Positions 19,739 to 28,230 of a stretch of 54,694 nt of DNA are shown piece by piece (the first letter of the stretch is position 1; each line of letters opens with the position of its first letter). Under the pieces are notes generated by a model that was given only the letters and a program-made list of their open reading frames with translations, did not search any database and was not told the DNA's origin. The DNA is from Sphingomonas sp. S2M10. GTDB lineage: Bacteria > Pseudomonadota > Alphaproteobacteria > Sphingomonadales > Sphingomonadaceae. The stretch lies in assembly GCF_012650175.1 (NCBI RefSeq), contig NZ_JAAILI010000057.1, forward strand, positions 1 to 54,694, read 5' to 3'. Both the position numbers and the translations under genes were made by a program.

Positions 19739-20898
19739 CCGGGCCTGCGACCGGGCTTGCGGCGCTGCTCGGCACGCTTTCCGCCGAGGCCTTCGCGCAA
19801 GAGATTTGGGGCATACGGTGCCAAGTGATCGACGGCGCCGCCGATCGCTTCGCCGGGCTGATCGCGAGCACCGACATCGATCGGATCCTGCGCTTCGTGC
19901 GGCCCCGTCCGCCGCAGGAGATGATGCTCGTCAAGGCGAGCCGTCACTACGACGTGAACTGGATCGATCCCGATGGCGCGCCGCGCAGCGACCAGGTGCG
20001 CGCCGCATGGGACCAGGGCTATTCGATCGTGCTCAACGATGTCGCCCGCTTCTGGGAGCCGGTGACGCGCTACTGCGCCGCGCTGTGCGCCGATCTTCAC
20101 CACCCGGTCGACGCCAATCTCTATCTGACACCGCCCGATACTCAAGGGTTCGATCCGCATTATGACATCATGGACGTGTTCGTCCTCCAGCTCGAAGGGG
20201 CGAAGGAGTGGCGGCTCTGGGGGGCGGGCGCCGATCTCCCGCTCGCCGACGAGCATCGCGCCATCGATCCCGCCGCGCTGGCGCCGCCGCTATGGACGGG
20301 GATGCTGACGCCGGGCCAGGCGCTGTACATCCCGCGCGGTCATGTCCATGCCGCGCGCGCGACCGACGCGGCATCGCTCCATCTGACGATCGGCGTGAAG
20401 ATCGTGACCTGGCTGGACCTGATCACGGCGGCGGCGACGCGCGCGCGGGGCGACCGGCGCTTCCGCGAGGCCTTGCCGCCCGGCTTTCTGGGTGCCGAGC
20501 CGGCGCTGGCGGCAGGCATGGCCGAACGCGCCGATGCGCTCGCCCCGTGGCTGACGGCCGGCGCGGGCCTGGCGGGGCTGGCGGGATCGCTGCTCGAGAA
20601 ATCGCCCCTGCCCCGCGAGGATCTGCTCGCCCCGACCGCACCGGTGGCGCTCGAGACGGATCTGGCCTGGCGCGCGGGGGTCGTATCGACCGTCGCGGGC
20701 GATGCCGGGCATGTCGTGCTGCGCTACAATGGCGGCGCGCTTGCCGGCCCCGCCAAGATCGCTCCGGCGGTCGCCTGGATCGCCGCGCGGCCGCATTGGC
20801 GCGCTGCCGATCTGCCGGGGCTCGCCGATGGCGAGAAACTCGTCCTTGCCAATCGGCTGCTGCGCGAAGGCGTGGTCGAGCGTGTCGATCGCAGCTGA
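19735..20898 (+). CDS. JmjC/cupin-type Fe(II)/2-oxoglutarate oxygenase
   Basis: A 387-residue protein of the cupin_4/JmjC (ribosomal-oxygenase-like) class. The catalytic region runs from about 85 to 215: the HxD motif FDPHYDIMDVFVLQLEG (His142, Asp144), Lys157 in GAKEWRLW as probable 2-oxoglutarate anchor, and the distal ligand in YIPRGHVHAA (His205). A helical dimerisation region and a winged-helix-like C-terminus follow, as in ribosomal oxygenases. These enzymes hydroxylate His, Arg or Asn side chains of proteins. Its position next to LanM suggests the RiPP precursor as substrate. The GTG start shares bases with the previous stop; LanM begins five bases after this stop. Confidence 0.85.
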   Translation: MTGPATGLAALLGTLSAEAFAQEIWGIRCQVIDGAADRFAGLIASTDIDRILRFVRPRPPQEMMLVKASRHYDVNWIDPDGAPRSDQVRAAWDQGYSIVLNDVARFWEPVTRYCAALCADLHHPVDANLYLTPPDTQGFDPHYDIMDVFVLQLEGAKEWRLWGAGADLPLADEHRAIDPAALAPPLWTGMLTPGQALYIPRGHVHAARATDAASLHLTIGVKIVTWLDLITAAATRARGDRRFREALPPGFLGAEPALAAGMAERADALAPWLTAGAGLAGLAGSLLEKSPLPREDLLAPTAPVALETDLAWRAGVVSTVAGDAGHVVLRYNGGALAGPAKIAPAVAWIAARPHWRAADLPGLADGEKLVLANRLLREGVVERVDRS

Positions 20899-20902
20899 CG
20901 GG

Positions 20903-23900
20903 ATGGATGCGCGGCTTGCCCGGATCGCGGCCGATGCCGCGACACTCGCCGACCGGCTGGGCCCCGACTGGCGTCCCGACGACGGCGCCGACTCGCTGGC
21001 GCTCGCGAGCACGCGGCACGCGCGCTGGCTGGACCGGGCAGCCTCGGGCGATGCCGCGGCCTTTGCCGATCGGCTCGGCTGGATGGGCATTTCATCGGAC
21101 GCGGTGCTGCCGCGGCTGGGTACCGGTCGCCTTGCCCGTCTGCCGGCATGGACCACCTTGTTCGCCGAGGCGATGGCGCAGGGCAGCGCCAACCTCGTCG
21201 AGGCCGCGCGGCATCCGTTCGGGCCGTTGCTGACGGGCTTCGTGACCGCCGCCGCCGCACATCTGCCCGCAGCCTGGCACGAGACGTTCGGCGCCGAGGC
21301 GCGATCGACGCTGATGGACGATTTGGTGACCAAGCTCAGCCATCTGGCCGCACCGGCGCTGCAGATCGAGTTCGCCGCGTTTCGGGGCGCAACCGGCGAG
21401 GGCGATGCGCGGTTCCAGGCGTTTGCCCGGCACATGGCGGAGGGCGGGCTGTGGGCATTCTTCGCCGAATATGCGGCCCTGGCCCGGCTGCTGGCAATCA
21501 CCGCGCTGCAATGGTGCGCGCACGTCTCCGCAATCGCCGAAGACTTTCTCGCCGACCGCGCGGCGATCGCCGACGTCTTTGGCGGCGACCTTCCCGATCG
21601 CATCGTGGCGGTCTCGCCATCGCTGTCGGATGCCCATAATCACGGGCGATCGGTGGCGATCGTCACGCTGTCTACCGGACGGGGTCTCGCCTACAAGCCG
21701 CGCTCGGTGGGGATCGAGGCGCGCTGGTTCGCGCTCCTTGCCGCGCTGGATGGCAGTGCCGGTGCGTTCCGGTCGCTGCGCGTGCTTGATCGCGGATCGC
21801 GCGGATGGGTGGAGCTCGCCGTGCATCGGGCCTGCGCCGACGCGGAGGAAGCGGCCGCCTATTATCGCCGCGCCGGCAATCTCCTTGCCTTGCTCTACGC
21901 GCTCGAAGCCTCGGATTGCTTTCACGAGAATATCGTCGCCGAAAGCGGCTATCCGGTGCTGATCGACATGGAAACGCTGATGCATCCGGTGATCCGCCCG
22001 GCGACCGATGGCGTTGAGGCGGCGGCACGGGCCGACGACCTGCTGTTCGACAGCGTGCTGCGGGCGGGGCTGCTGCCGACCTGGGAGGCGGGGCGCGACG
22101 GCGTCGTCGTCGACATCAGCGGGCTGGGCGCGGCGGCGCGGCAGACCACGCCCTATCTGCGCCGCCGCTGGTCGGCGATCAATCAGGACGGGATGCAGCT
22201 CGAGCATGAAGCCATTATGGTCGACAGTCTGCACCATCTGCCGATGCTCGATGGCCGGGCGCTGCGTGTCGCCGATCATGCGGACGGACTTATCGCAGGG
22301 TTTCGCGAGACCTATATGGCACTGGTCGCCCGCCGCGATGCCCTGCTCGCGCCGGGGGGCGGCATTGCGATCATGGCGGGCGAGTCGCTTCGCCTCGTAT
22401 TCCACCCGACGCGGTTGTACGGGCTGATGCTGAAGCGCCTGTCGACGCCCAAGGCGATGCGTGGCGGGCTGGATCGCAGCATCGAGTTCGACGTGCTCGC
22501 GCGCTTCTATCTCCAGTCGCCGGTCAAGGCGCCCTATCGCGCGCTGCTCGGTGCGGAACTGGCGGCGCTGGAGCGCGGCGACATTCCCTATTTCGCGATG
22601 CCCGCCGACGGGACGGATCTGCCGGTGCCGGACGCCGCACCGATCCCAGATGCCTTCGCCCAGAGCGCGATGGCCCGGGTCGCGGCGCGGCTCGCGCGCT
22701 TTGACGAGGCGGATCTGGCGCGGCAGACCGAGTTTATCCGGGCGTCGCTGGTGATGTCCGCCGTGCAGGCACACGCGGCGCCCGCCGCAACCCCCGGTGC
22801 CGGCCCGGAAGCGCCGCCCGCCACTCCCGATGCGGCGCTTTCGGCGGCGCGGGCGATCGGCGAGACATTGCGCGCGCGTGCGATCGTCGCGGGCGATGGC
22901 AGCGCGACATGGATCGCGCCGCAGCTGATGCCGCAGGGTGGCCGCTATGAATTGCGTCCGTTGCGGCTCGATCTCTATGGCGGGCAGGCCGGCGTCGCCT
23001 TGTTTGTCGCCGCGCTCGCCCGGGTGACCGGGGAGGGGCAGGGGATCGCTCGCGCGGCGCTCGCGCCGCTGCGGCGGGGTGCGTTGCCGGGCGCGCTGGC
23101 GGCGTTGCTCGCGACGGGGCACACGATCGGCGGCGCGACCGGCGTCGGGTCGATCATCTTTGTGCTGACCCGGTGCGCCGCGCTGCTCGACGATGCAGCC
23201 CTGCTGGACGATGCGGCGGCGGCGGCGGCGCTGCTCGATGCCGAGGCGATCGCCGCCGACATCGAGCATGACGTGATGGCCGGTGCCGCCGGTGCGGCGC
23301 TGGGATTGCTCGCCCTGCACCGCGCGACCGGCGATCCCGCGATCCTGCAGCGCGCGCGGTGGTGCGGCGAGCATCTGCTCGTGCGCGCCCAGCCGATGCC
23401 GGCGGGTATCGGCTGGTCGAGCGGCCGTCATCCGCCCACCACCGGGCTGTCGCACGGTGCGGCGGGGATCGCGCTCGCGCTGGCGCGGCTTGCCGCGGCC
23501 ACCGGCGATGCACGCTATGCGGCGGCGTCCGCCGCTGCGCGTGCCTTCGAGGATTGGGCGTTCGATATGGCGCAGGGCAATTGGCGCGATCTGCGCGAGG
23601 GCGCGGCGGCGGAGCCGCGCTTCATGAACGCGTGGTGCCACGGCGCGCTGGGCATCGGCCTCGCCCGCGCCGCGCTGCCGGGCCCGCGCGATGCTGGCGG
23701 CGTGCGCGACATCGCCGCCGCCGTCGCGCGGAACACCGGCCCCTGGCTCGCGGCGAAGGACGGGCTGTGCTGCGGCAACATGAGCCGCATCGAGTTGATG
23801 TGCAGCACCGGTGCGGACGACGAGGCTGCGGCGATCACGGGCCAAGTGCTCGCCCGCGCCGAACAGCGCGGCTATTTTTCCCTGTCGGGAACAACGGGTG

Positions 23901-24007
23901 CCGATTTCTTCGATCCGTCCTTCTTCCAGGGATTGTCGGGTATCGGATACCAATTGTTACGTTTGCATTCCGCGGTGATCGTTCCTGCGGCGCTTATCTG
24001 GGGTTGA
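20903..24007 (+). CDS. lanM: class II lanthipeptide synthetase LanM
   Basis: A 1034-residue bifunctional synthetase. The N-terminal dehydratase (about 100-640) shows TGRGLAYKPRSVG (Lys265) and CFHENIVAESGYPVLIDMET (Asp355), the kinase-like residues that phosphorylate Ser/Thr and eliminate phosphate. The C-terminal LanC-like cyclase (about 680-1034) has SHGAAGIALALARLAA, WCHGALGIGLA and GLCCGNMSRIEL. The zinc ligands would be Cys912, Cys956 and Cys957, i.e. a CCG motif as in ProcM rather than the usual Cys-Cys-His. The ATG at 20903 was chosen; an in-frame GTG at 20882, overlapping the upstream gene, is possible. The gene closes the tight operon from 15982 and should act on the two precursors at 14970 and 15261. 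Confidence 0.92.
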   Translation: MDARLARIAADAATLADRLGPDWRPDDGADSLALASTRHARWLDRAASGDAAAFADRLGWMGISSDAVLPRLGTGRLARLPAWTTLFAEAMAQGSANLVEAARHPFGPLLTGFVTAAAAHLPAAWHETFGAEARSTLMDDLVTKLSHLAAPALQIEFAAFRGATGEGDARFQAFARHMAEGGLWAFFAEYAALARLLAITALQWCAHVSAIAEDFLADRAAIADVFGGDLPDRIVAVSPSLSDAHNHGRSVAIVTLSTGRGLAYKPRSVGIEARWFALLAALDGSAGAFRSLRVLDRGSRGWVELAVHRACADAEEAAAYYRRAGNLLALLYALEASDCFHENIVAESGYPVLIDMETLMHPVIRPATDGVEAAARADDLLFDSVLRAGLLPTWEAGRDGVVVDISGLGAAARQTTPYLRRRWSAINQDGMQLEHEAIMVDSLHHLPMLDGRALRVADHADGLIAGFRETYMALVARRDALLAPGGGIAIMAGESLRLVFHPTRLYGLMLKRLSTPKAMRGGLDRSIEFDVLARFYLQSPVKAPYRALLGAELAALERGDIPYFAMPADGTDLPVPDAAPIPDAFAQSAMARVAARLARFDEADLARQTEFIRASLVMSAVQAHAAPAATPGAGPEAPPATPDAALSAARAIGETLRARAIVAGDGSATWIAPQLMPQGGRYELRPLRLDLYGGQAGVALFVAALARVTGEGQGIARAALAPLRRGALPGALAALLATGHTIGGATGVGSIIFVLTRCAALLDDAALLDDAAAAAALLDAEAIAADIEHDVMAGAAGAALGLLALHRATGDPAILQRARWCGEHLLVRAQPMPAGIGWSSGRHPPTTGLSHGAAGIALALARLAAATGDARYAAASAAARAFEDWAFDMAQGNWRDLREGAAAEPRFMNAWCHGALGIGLARAALPGPRDAGGVRDIAAAVARNTGPWLAAKDGLCCGNMSRIELMCSTGADDEAAAITGQVLARAEQRGYFSLSGTTGADFFDPSFFQGLSGIGYQLLRLHSAVIVPAALIWG

Positions 24008-24144
24008 TCGGTCCTGCAAAGTCACGACCCGGTAATTTCACGTGCAGGCGCAAGCGAAGAACATGGACGAGATCACGCAGGGCTGGTAAATATTGTAGGA
24101 ATAGTTCCGCGACTCGCCGAGGCAATTGACTTGAGGAGATGGGT

Positions 24145-24432
24145 ATGCCGACCGATTCGAACGAAGCCGTAAAGCTCGCGACATCCTTTGGTGTCGAAAC
24201 GTTTATTCCTGGCGGCGCCAATCTTGTCGGCGGCGAATTCGGGCAGGCTGGTCTGCATTTCGTTGCGGGAATCCTCGCGCGTGCCGCGTTCGGGGTGCCC
24301 GGCGTGCTGCTGGTATCCGCCAATTCGATCGTGAAGGCGCGGACCGGGCGTCACCTGGTCGAACATCTCGGGCTGGTCACGCCGCGCGTCGAGGCGGCCG
24401 AACCCGAGGCCGTTCCCGCTGCTGCGGCGTGA
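24145..24432 (+). CDS. small hydrophobic protein of unknown function in the RiPP locus
   Basis: A 95-residue protein. GAGGAG lies six bases before the ATG at 24145; an ATG at 24139 directly abuts it and is unlikely to be used. The N-terminus EAVKLATSFGVETFIPGGAN precedes a Gly/Ala-rich hydrophobic stretch (GLHFVAGILARAAFGVPGVL), then a basic RTGRHLVEHLGL and an Ala/Pro/Glu tail. It resembles a widespread small conserved bacterial family (possibly DUF6072) whose function is unknown. It has no Cys and so cannot form lanthionines. Between LanM and the exporter it might be an immunity or transport accessory protein; this is only positional inference. Confidence 0.7.
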   Translation: MPTDSNEAVKLATSFGVETFIPGGANLVGGEFGQAGLHFVAGILARAAFGVPGVLLVSANSIVKARTGRHLVEHLGLVTPRVEAAEPEAVPAAAA

Positions 24433-24498
24433 TCGCGTGCATCGAGACGGCGGCAGCCGGTACTCCGGCATTCTGTCGGCCCGATCTTCCGTAATCGG

Positions 24499-26508
24499 AT
24501 GACCGATCGTCCTCCGCCGGGGAAGCGATCCCCGGCCACATCGCCCGGCTCCACGGCTGGCCTCCGGCCCGCGGCCGCCCGTTCCGTGTCGCCGCGGTCG
24601 GTTGCCGCGACGCTGGGATCGCTTCTGCCGGGCCCGTCGGGAGCGCCGCTGCCGCACGTCGCGCTGCGGCAGATGTTCGCGGCCGGCCGACTCACCGCGC
24701 GCAGCCTCGTCAAGCCCGCCGCGCTCACCGTGGTCGCGCACGCGCTGCAATTGGCGCAGGGCAACCTGTTCGTCCGTTCGGTCAACGATTCGCGCACCGG
24801 CGGGCCGAAAGGGGGGAAGGCGGCCCCGCTGGTCGGCGCGCTTGGCGTGACGGGGATCGCCTTGGGCGCGCAATATCCCAGGCGCCAGGCGTGGCGCGCT
24901 GCCGCGCTCGACTTTCGCGAGAACCTGCGCGGCGCGTTGATCGACGCGGTCGCTGCGCAGGACCTGGCCTTTTTCGACGATCACGGCACCGGCAAGCTGC
25001 AGAGCCTGATCACCGAGGATACCCAGCGGATCAGCGATCTGGTCGAGCAAATGCCGGATCAACTGATCGAGAAGGCGATGACGGCGCTGTATGCGGGTGT
25101 CACGCTGGTCCGGCTGTCGCCGAAATTCGGGGCAACGGCGTTGATGCCGCTGCCGCTGCTGATGGTGCCGTCGCTGCTGCTGGGGCCGATGATGGCGCGA
25201 CGCTTCGCCAGGTCGGGGGAGATGCGTGGCGACTATGGCCAGGCGATCGATTCGGTGATCGCCGGCATCACCGATGTGAAGCTGCTGCAGGCCGAGGGCT
25301 CGGTCGCTGCGCGGCTGCGTGCCGCAGGTGCGGGGATGCGTGTGGCGGCGCGGGACAGCTTCGCCTCGGCCACGGCGGTCGGCCTGCTCACCCAGGCGAT
25401 CGGAGCGGGCAACATGGCGCTGGTCGCGGCGCATGGCGGCGGGCTGGTGCGCGCGGGGCGGATCGGCAGCGAGGATTTCGCGCGCATCCTCTATCTCTAT
25501 CCGATGTTGCTGGGGGCGGTGGGCGACGTGCAGCAGCTGATCGGCACCTATCAGGAAGCCGCCGAGGCCGCGCACCGCATCAACGCGGTGCTGGAGCAGC
25601 GTCCGGCGATCACCAGCGGGCCCGAGCGGCTGTCGAACGGCGCGGTCGGCGGGCGTCTGGCGATCGAGAACGTCTCGTTCGGCTATGCCGACGAGCGGAC
25701 GGTGTTGCGCGACGTCTCCTTCGAGGTCGGGCGCGGCGAGATGGTCGCGATCGTCGGGCGTACGGGATCGGGAAAGAGCACCCTGCTGCGGCTGATCGCA
25801 CGGCTGTATGAAGTGGGCGGCGGCCGCATCACGCTCGACGGGCACGACCTTCGCGATCTCGACCTTGCCGATCTGCGCGCGGCGATCGCGCTGGTCAGCC
25901 AGGAAACCTATCTGTTCGAAGGGACGATCCGCGACAATCTGCGCTACGGCGATCCGGAAGCGCGCGACGAGGCGCTGCGCGATGCGCTCGCCCAGGTCGA
26001 CGCCGCCGATCTGCTGGACCGGCTTCCCGGCGGGCTGGACGCGCCGGTAGGCGAGCGCGGTGGGCGCCTGTCGGGCGGGGAGCGCCAGCGCGTGGCGATC
26101 GCGCGGACCCTGCTGCGCAAGGCGCCGATCCTGCTGCTCGACGAAATCACCTCCCATCTCGATTACGAGACCGAGGAGTCGATCCGCACGGCGGTGGGCA
26201 AGATCGCCCGCGATCGGACGCTCGTCGTCGTCACCCACCGGCTGGCGACGATCTGCGACGCGACGCGGATCGTCGTGCTCGACGCGGGCGCGGTGGCGGA
26301 GACCGGCACGCACCGCGAATTGCTCGCGCGCGACGGGATCTACGCCAAGCTCTGGCGCCTGCAGACCGGCGCCGCCTCTCCGGCCGACCCTGTGCCGTCG
26401 CCCTCCGCTTCCGCAGCGGCACCGGGGCAGTCGTCGCACGGCGATGCGAAACCGCGGGGCAGGGCGCCGGTCCGCCCGCGGTCGCCGCGCAAGCCTAAAT
26501 CCGGATAA
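24499..26508 (+). CDS. ABC exporter (fused permease and ATPase), putative RiPP transporter
   Basis: A 669-residue half-transporter. A polar N-terminal extension (1-60) precedes the membrane domain (about 70-365, with FFDDHGTGKLQSLITEDTQR typical of ABC exporter coupling regions) and the ATPase (about 385-625). The ATPase has Walker A GRTGSGKST (420-428), the Q-loop region SQETYLFEGTI, signature LSGGERQRV, Walker B ILLLDE and switch His in VVVTHRL. The C-terminal tail is Pro/Ser/Lys-rich and disordered. There is no N-terminal C39 peptidase, so unlike typical LanT proteins it cannot remove the leader. The membrane part is poor in clear long helices at its start. It ends overlapping the convergent serine hydrolase gene by 14 bases. 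Confidence 0.88.
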   Translation: MTDRPPPGKRSPATSPGSTAGLRPAAARSVSPRSVAATLGSLLPGPSGAPLPHVALRQMFAAGRLTARSLVKPAALTVVAHALQLAQGNLFVRSVNDSRTGGPKGGKAAPLVGALGVTGIALGAQYPRRQAWRAAALDFRENLRGALIDAVAAQDLAFFDDHGTGKLQSLITEDTQRISDLVEQMPDQLIEKAMTALYAGVTLVRLSPKFGATALMPLPLLMVPSLLLGPMMARRFARSGEMRGDYGQAIDSVIAGITDVKLLQAEGSVAARLRAAGAGMRVAARDSFASATAVGLLTQAIGAGNMALVAAHGGGLVRAGRIGSEDFARILYLYPMLLGAVGDVQQLIGTYQEAAEAAHRINAVLEQRPAITSGPERLSNGAVGGRLAIENVSFGYADERTVLRDVSFEVGRGEMVAIVGRTGSGKSTLLRLIARLYEVGGGRITLDGHDLRDLDLADLRAAIALVSQETYLFEGTIRDNLRYGDPEARDEALRDALAQVDAADLLDRLPGGLDAPVGERGGRLSGGERQRVAIARTLLRKAPILLLDEITSHLDYETEESIRTAVGKIARDRTLVVVTHRLATICDATRIVVLDAGAVAETGTHRELLARDGIYAKLWRLQTGAASPADPVPSPSASAAAPGQSSHGDAKPRGRAPVRPRSPRKPKSG

Positions 26509-28090
26509 AGGCAATATTCCAAGCGCGTTCGCTGCTGAGCAGGAAACCGGTCACGGTGCCGTCCTCGCCGCGTTGGAACTGCACGTCGATCGTGGTGTCC
26601 ATCGCGGCGAAACCGTCCTCATGGACGCGCCGCAACCGGATGGCGAGGCCACGCGGCCCGCGCGCCACCAGCATGTCGCCGCGTCGGGTGAGGCTGTAGG
26701 TCGCGTCGAGCTCGTCGCTGCGAAACCGGCCTTCATAAGCGTCGAGCGGGGGCGCATCGGTCGCGGCGTCCGCCTCCAGGCGGGTGCAGATGTTGATCGT
26801 GTTGCCGGCCAGATGGACGCGAACGGCCGTCGCCGGGCCGGTTTCCGGCAGCGTGAAGGTGACGTCGATGTCCATGTCGCGGAACTTGAAATTGCCGTCG
26901 GGCTGGCTGACCAGTTCATAGTCCGCGCCGCTCGACGCGAGATGCAGCCGCCCGCCGCGCGGCTCGACGCGACAGGTCACACCGCTGGCATCATGCCGAT
27001 ACAGGCCGCTCAGCCGATCGACATGGTGGAGCTTCAGATCGAGGGGGGCGGTGCTCGATCGGGCCGCTTCGCCGCTGGGCTGCGGCAGGCATCGGTCCAC
27101 GATCGCGCGTACCAGATGGCTCGGGCTCACCTCCAGGAAGTTGGCGAGGACGATCACCGCGAAGCGCTCGGCCGGCACGCGCAGATAATAGGCGCGGAAC
27201 GCCGCGTCGCCGCCCGCATGCTCCACCGTGCGATGCACCCCGTGATGGCCGAGGATCAGCCCATAGCCATATTCGGTGGCGGCGCCTTCGGCGAAGCGCG
27301 CGGGTTCGGTCAAGCTGGCGATCAGGGCCGCATCGCCCACTAGGGGCCTGACCAGATTGGCCTCCCATTTGGCGAGGTCGCGCAGGCTGCTTTGCAGGTT
27401 CGACGGGCCCATGGTTTCGAACCGCGGCACGCAGACACGCGGGGCGCCGTCCTCCCGCAGGGCATAGGCCTGGGCGCGGCGGGGGATCACTTCGGTCTGG
27501 TCATCGAGGAAGAAGGTGTCACGCATGCCCAGCGGTGCGAAGATCAGCCGCTCCGCCAGCGCGCGGAAACGCTCGCCGGTGATCCGCTCGAGCGCCACCG
27601 CGACCAGCGTATAGGCGGTGTTGATATATTGAAATCGCGTGCCGGGCGCGAAGTTGCTCGCCCGCTGGCGGGTGACGACGCTCAGCACGTCGTCCGTCGT
27701 CTTGAGATCGGCGTCGCGCCAGCCCGCGAGCCGAAGCAGATCCCATTGCTCGCGCAGTCCGCTGGTGTGATGGATCGCATGGCGGAAGCTGATCGGCGGC
27801 CCGGGTGGAAGCTCCGGCAGGAAGCGCCGCAGGTCGCTGTCGAGCGAGATGCCCTGGTCGGCCGTGACCATCGCCGCAATCACCGCAGTGAACTGTTTGG
27901 ACAAGGACGCGATGTGGAACACCGTGTCGGGCCCCATCGGAATGCCATGTTCGAGATTGGCGGCACCGAAGCTGCCCGAATGGACGAGCGCGCCCTCGGC
28001 GAAGACGCCGAAGACGACGCCGGGGGCGCCGGGGCGATCCCACGGCGCGAACAGGGCATCAATGGCAAGGCATTGGTCGCGGTCGATCAA
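26495..28090 (-). CDS. serine hydrolase, class C beta-lactamase family
   Basis: About 531 residues. The catalytic SxxK is Ser62-Leu-Ser-Lys65 (HIASLSKQF), followed by a YxN-type YINTAY and a late GGDAAFRAYY segment in the KTG position, as in beta-lactamase/DD-peptidase-like esterases. A C-terminal beta-rich region (about 360-531) resembles the lipocalin-like tails of this family. The start is uncertain: I used the TTG at 28090, where family similarity begins, but an in-frame ATG at 28210 would add a cysteine-rich 40-residue stretch. It lies convergent to the ABC exporter and divergent from the radical SAM gene. It could be a peptidase or esterase tied to the RiPP or its immunity, or unrelated. 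Confidence 0.82.
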   Translation of the reverse strand: MIDRDQCLAIDALFAPWDRPGAPGVVFGVFAEGALVHSGSFGAANLEHGIPMGPDTVFHIASLSKQFTAVIAAMVTADQGISLDSDLRRFLPELPPGPPISFRHAIHHTSGLREQWDLLRLAGWRDADLKTTDDVLSVVTRQRASNFAPGTRFQYINTAYTLVAVALERITGERFRALAERLIFAPLGMRDTFFLDDQTEVIPRRAQAYALREDGAPRVCVPRFETMGPSNLQSSLRDLAKWEANLVRPLVGDAALIASLTEPARFAEGAATEYGYGLILGHHGVHRTVEHAGGDAAFRAYYLRVPAERFAVIVLANFLEVSPSHLVRAIVDRCLPQPSGEAARSSTAPLDLKLHHVDRLSGLYRHDASGVTCRVEPRGGRLHLASSGADYELVSQPDGNFKFRDMDIDVTFTLPETGPATAVRVHLAGNTINICTRLEADAATDAPPLDAYEGRFRSDELDATYSLTRRGDMLVARGPRGLAIRLRRVHEDGFAAMDTTIDVQFQRGEDGTVTGFLLSSERAWNIAFIRI

Positions 28091-28230
28091 AACAGCTCGC
28101 TCATGAACAGTCGCCGGGATCGGCAGGATCAAAGAAAAATAGCAACGGCACGTCTGAACGTAAACAATCGTCGTGCATCTTGTGCAGTAAATGCTAAATT
28201 GTCGATGCATCTTCTTCTGACGAGGGCAGC

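Noticed and set aside
24063..24089. Eight-codon mini-ORF (MDEITQGW) between LanM and the 95-residue gene
   Set aside because: Too short and without a convincing ribosome binding site; no reason to expect expression.
28091..28210. N-terminal extension of the serine hydrolase from an ATG at 28210
   Set aside because: The added residues are Cys-rich, do not resemble the family or a normal signal peptide, and lie in AT-rich divergent promoter DNA.
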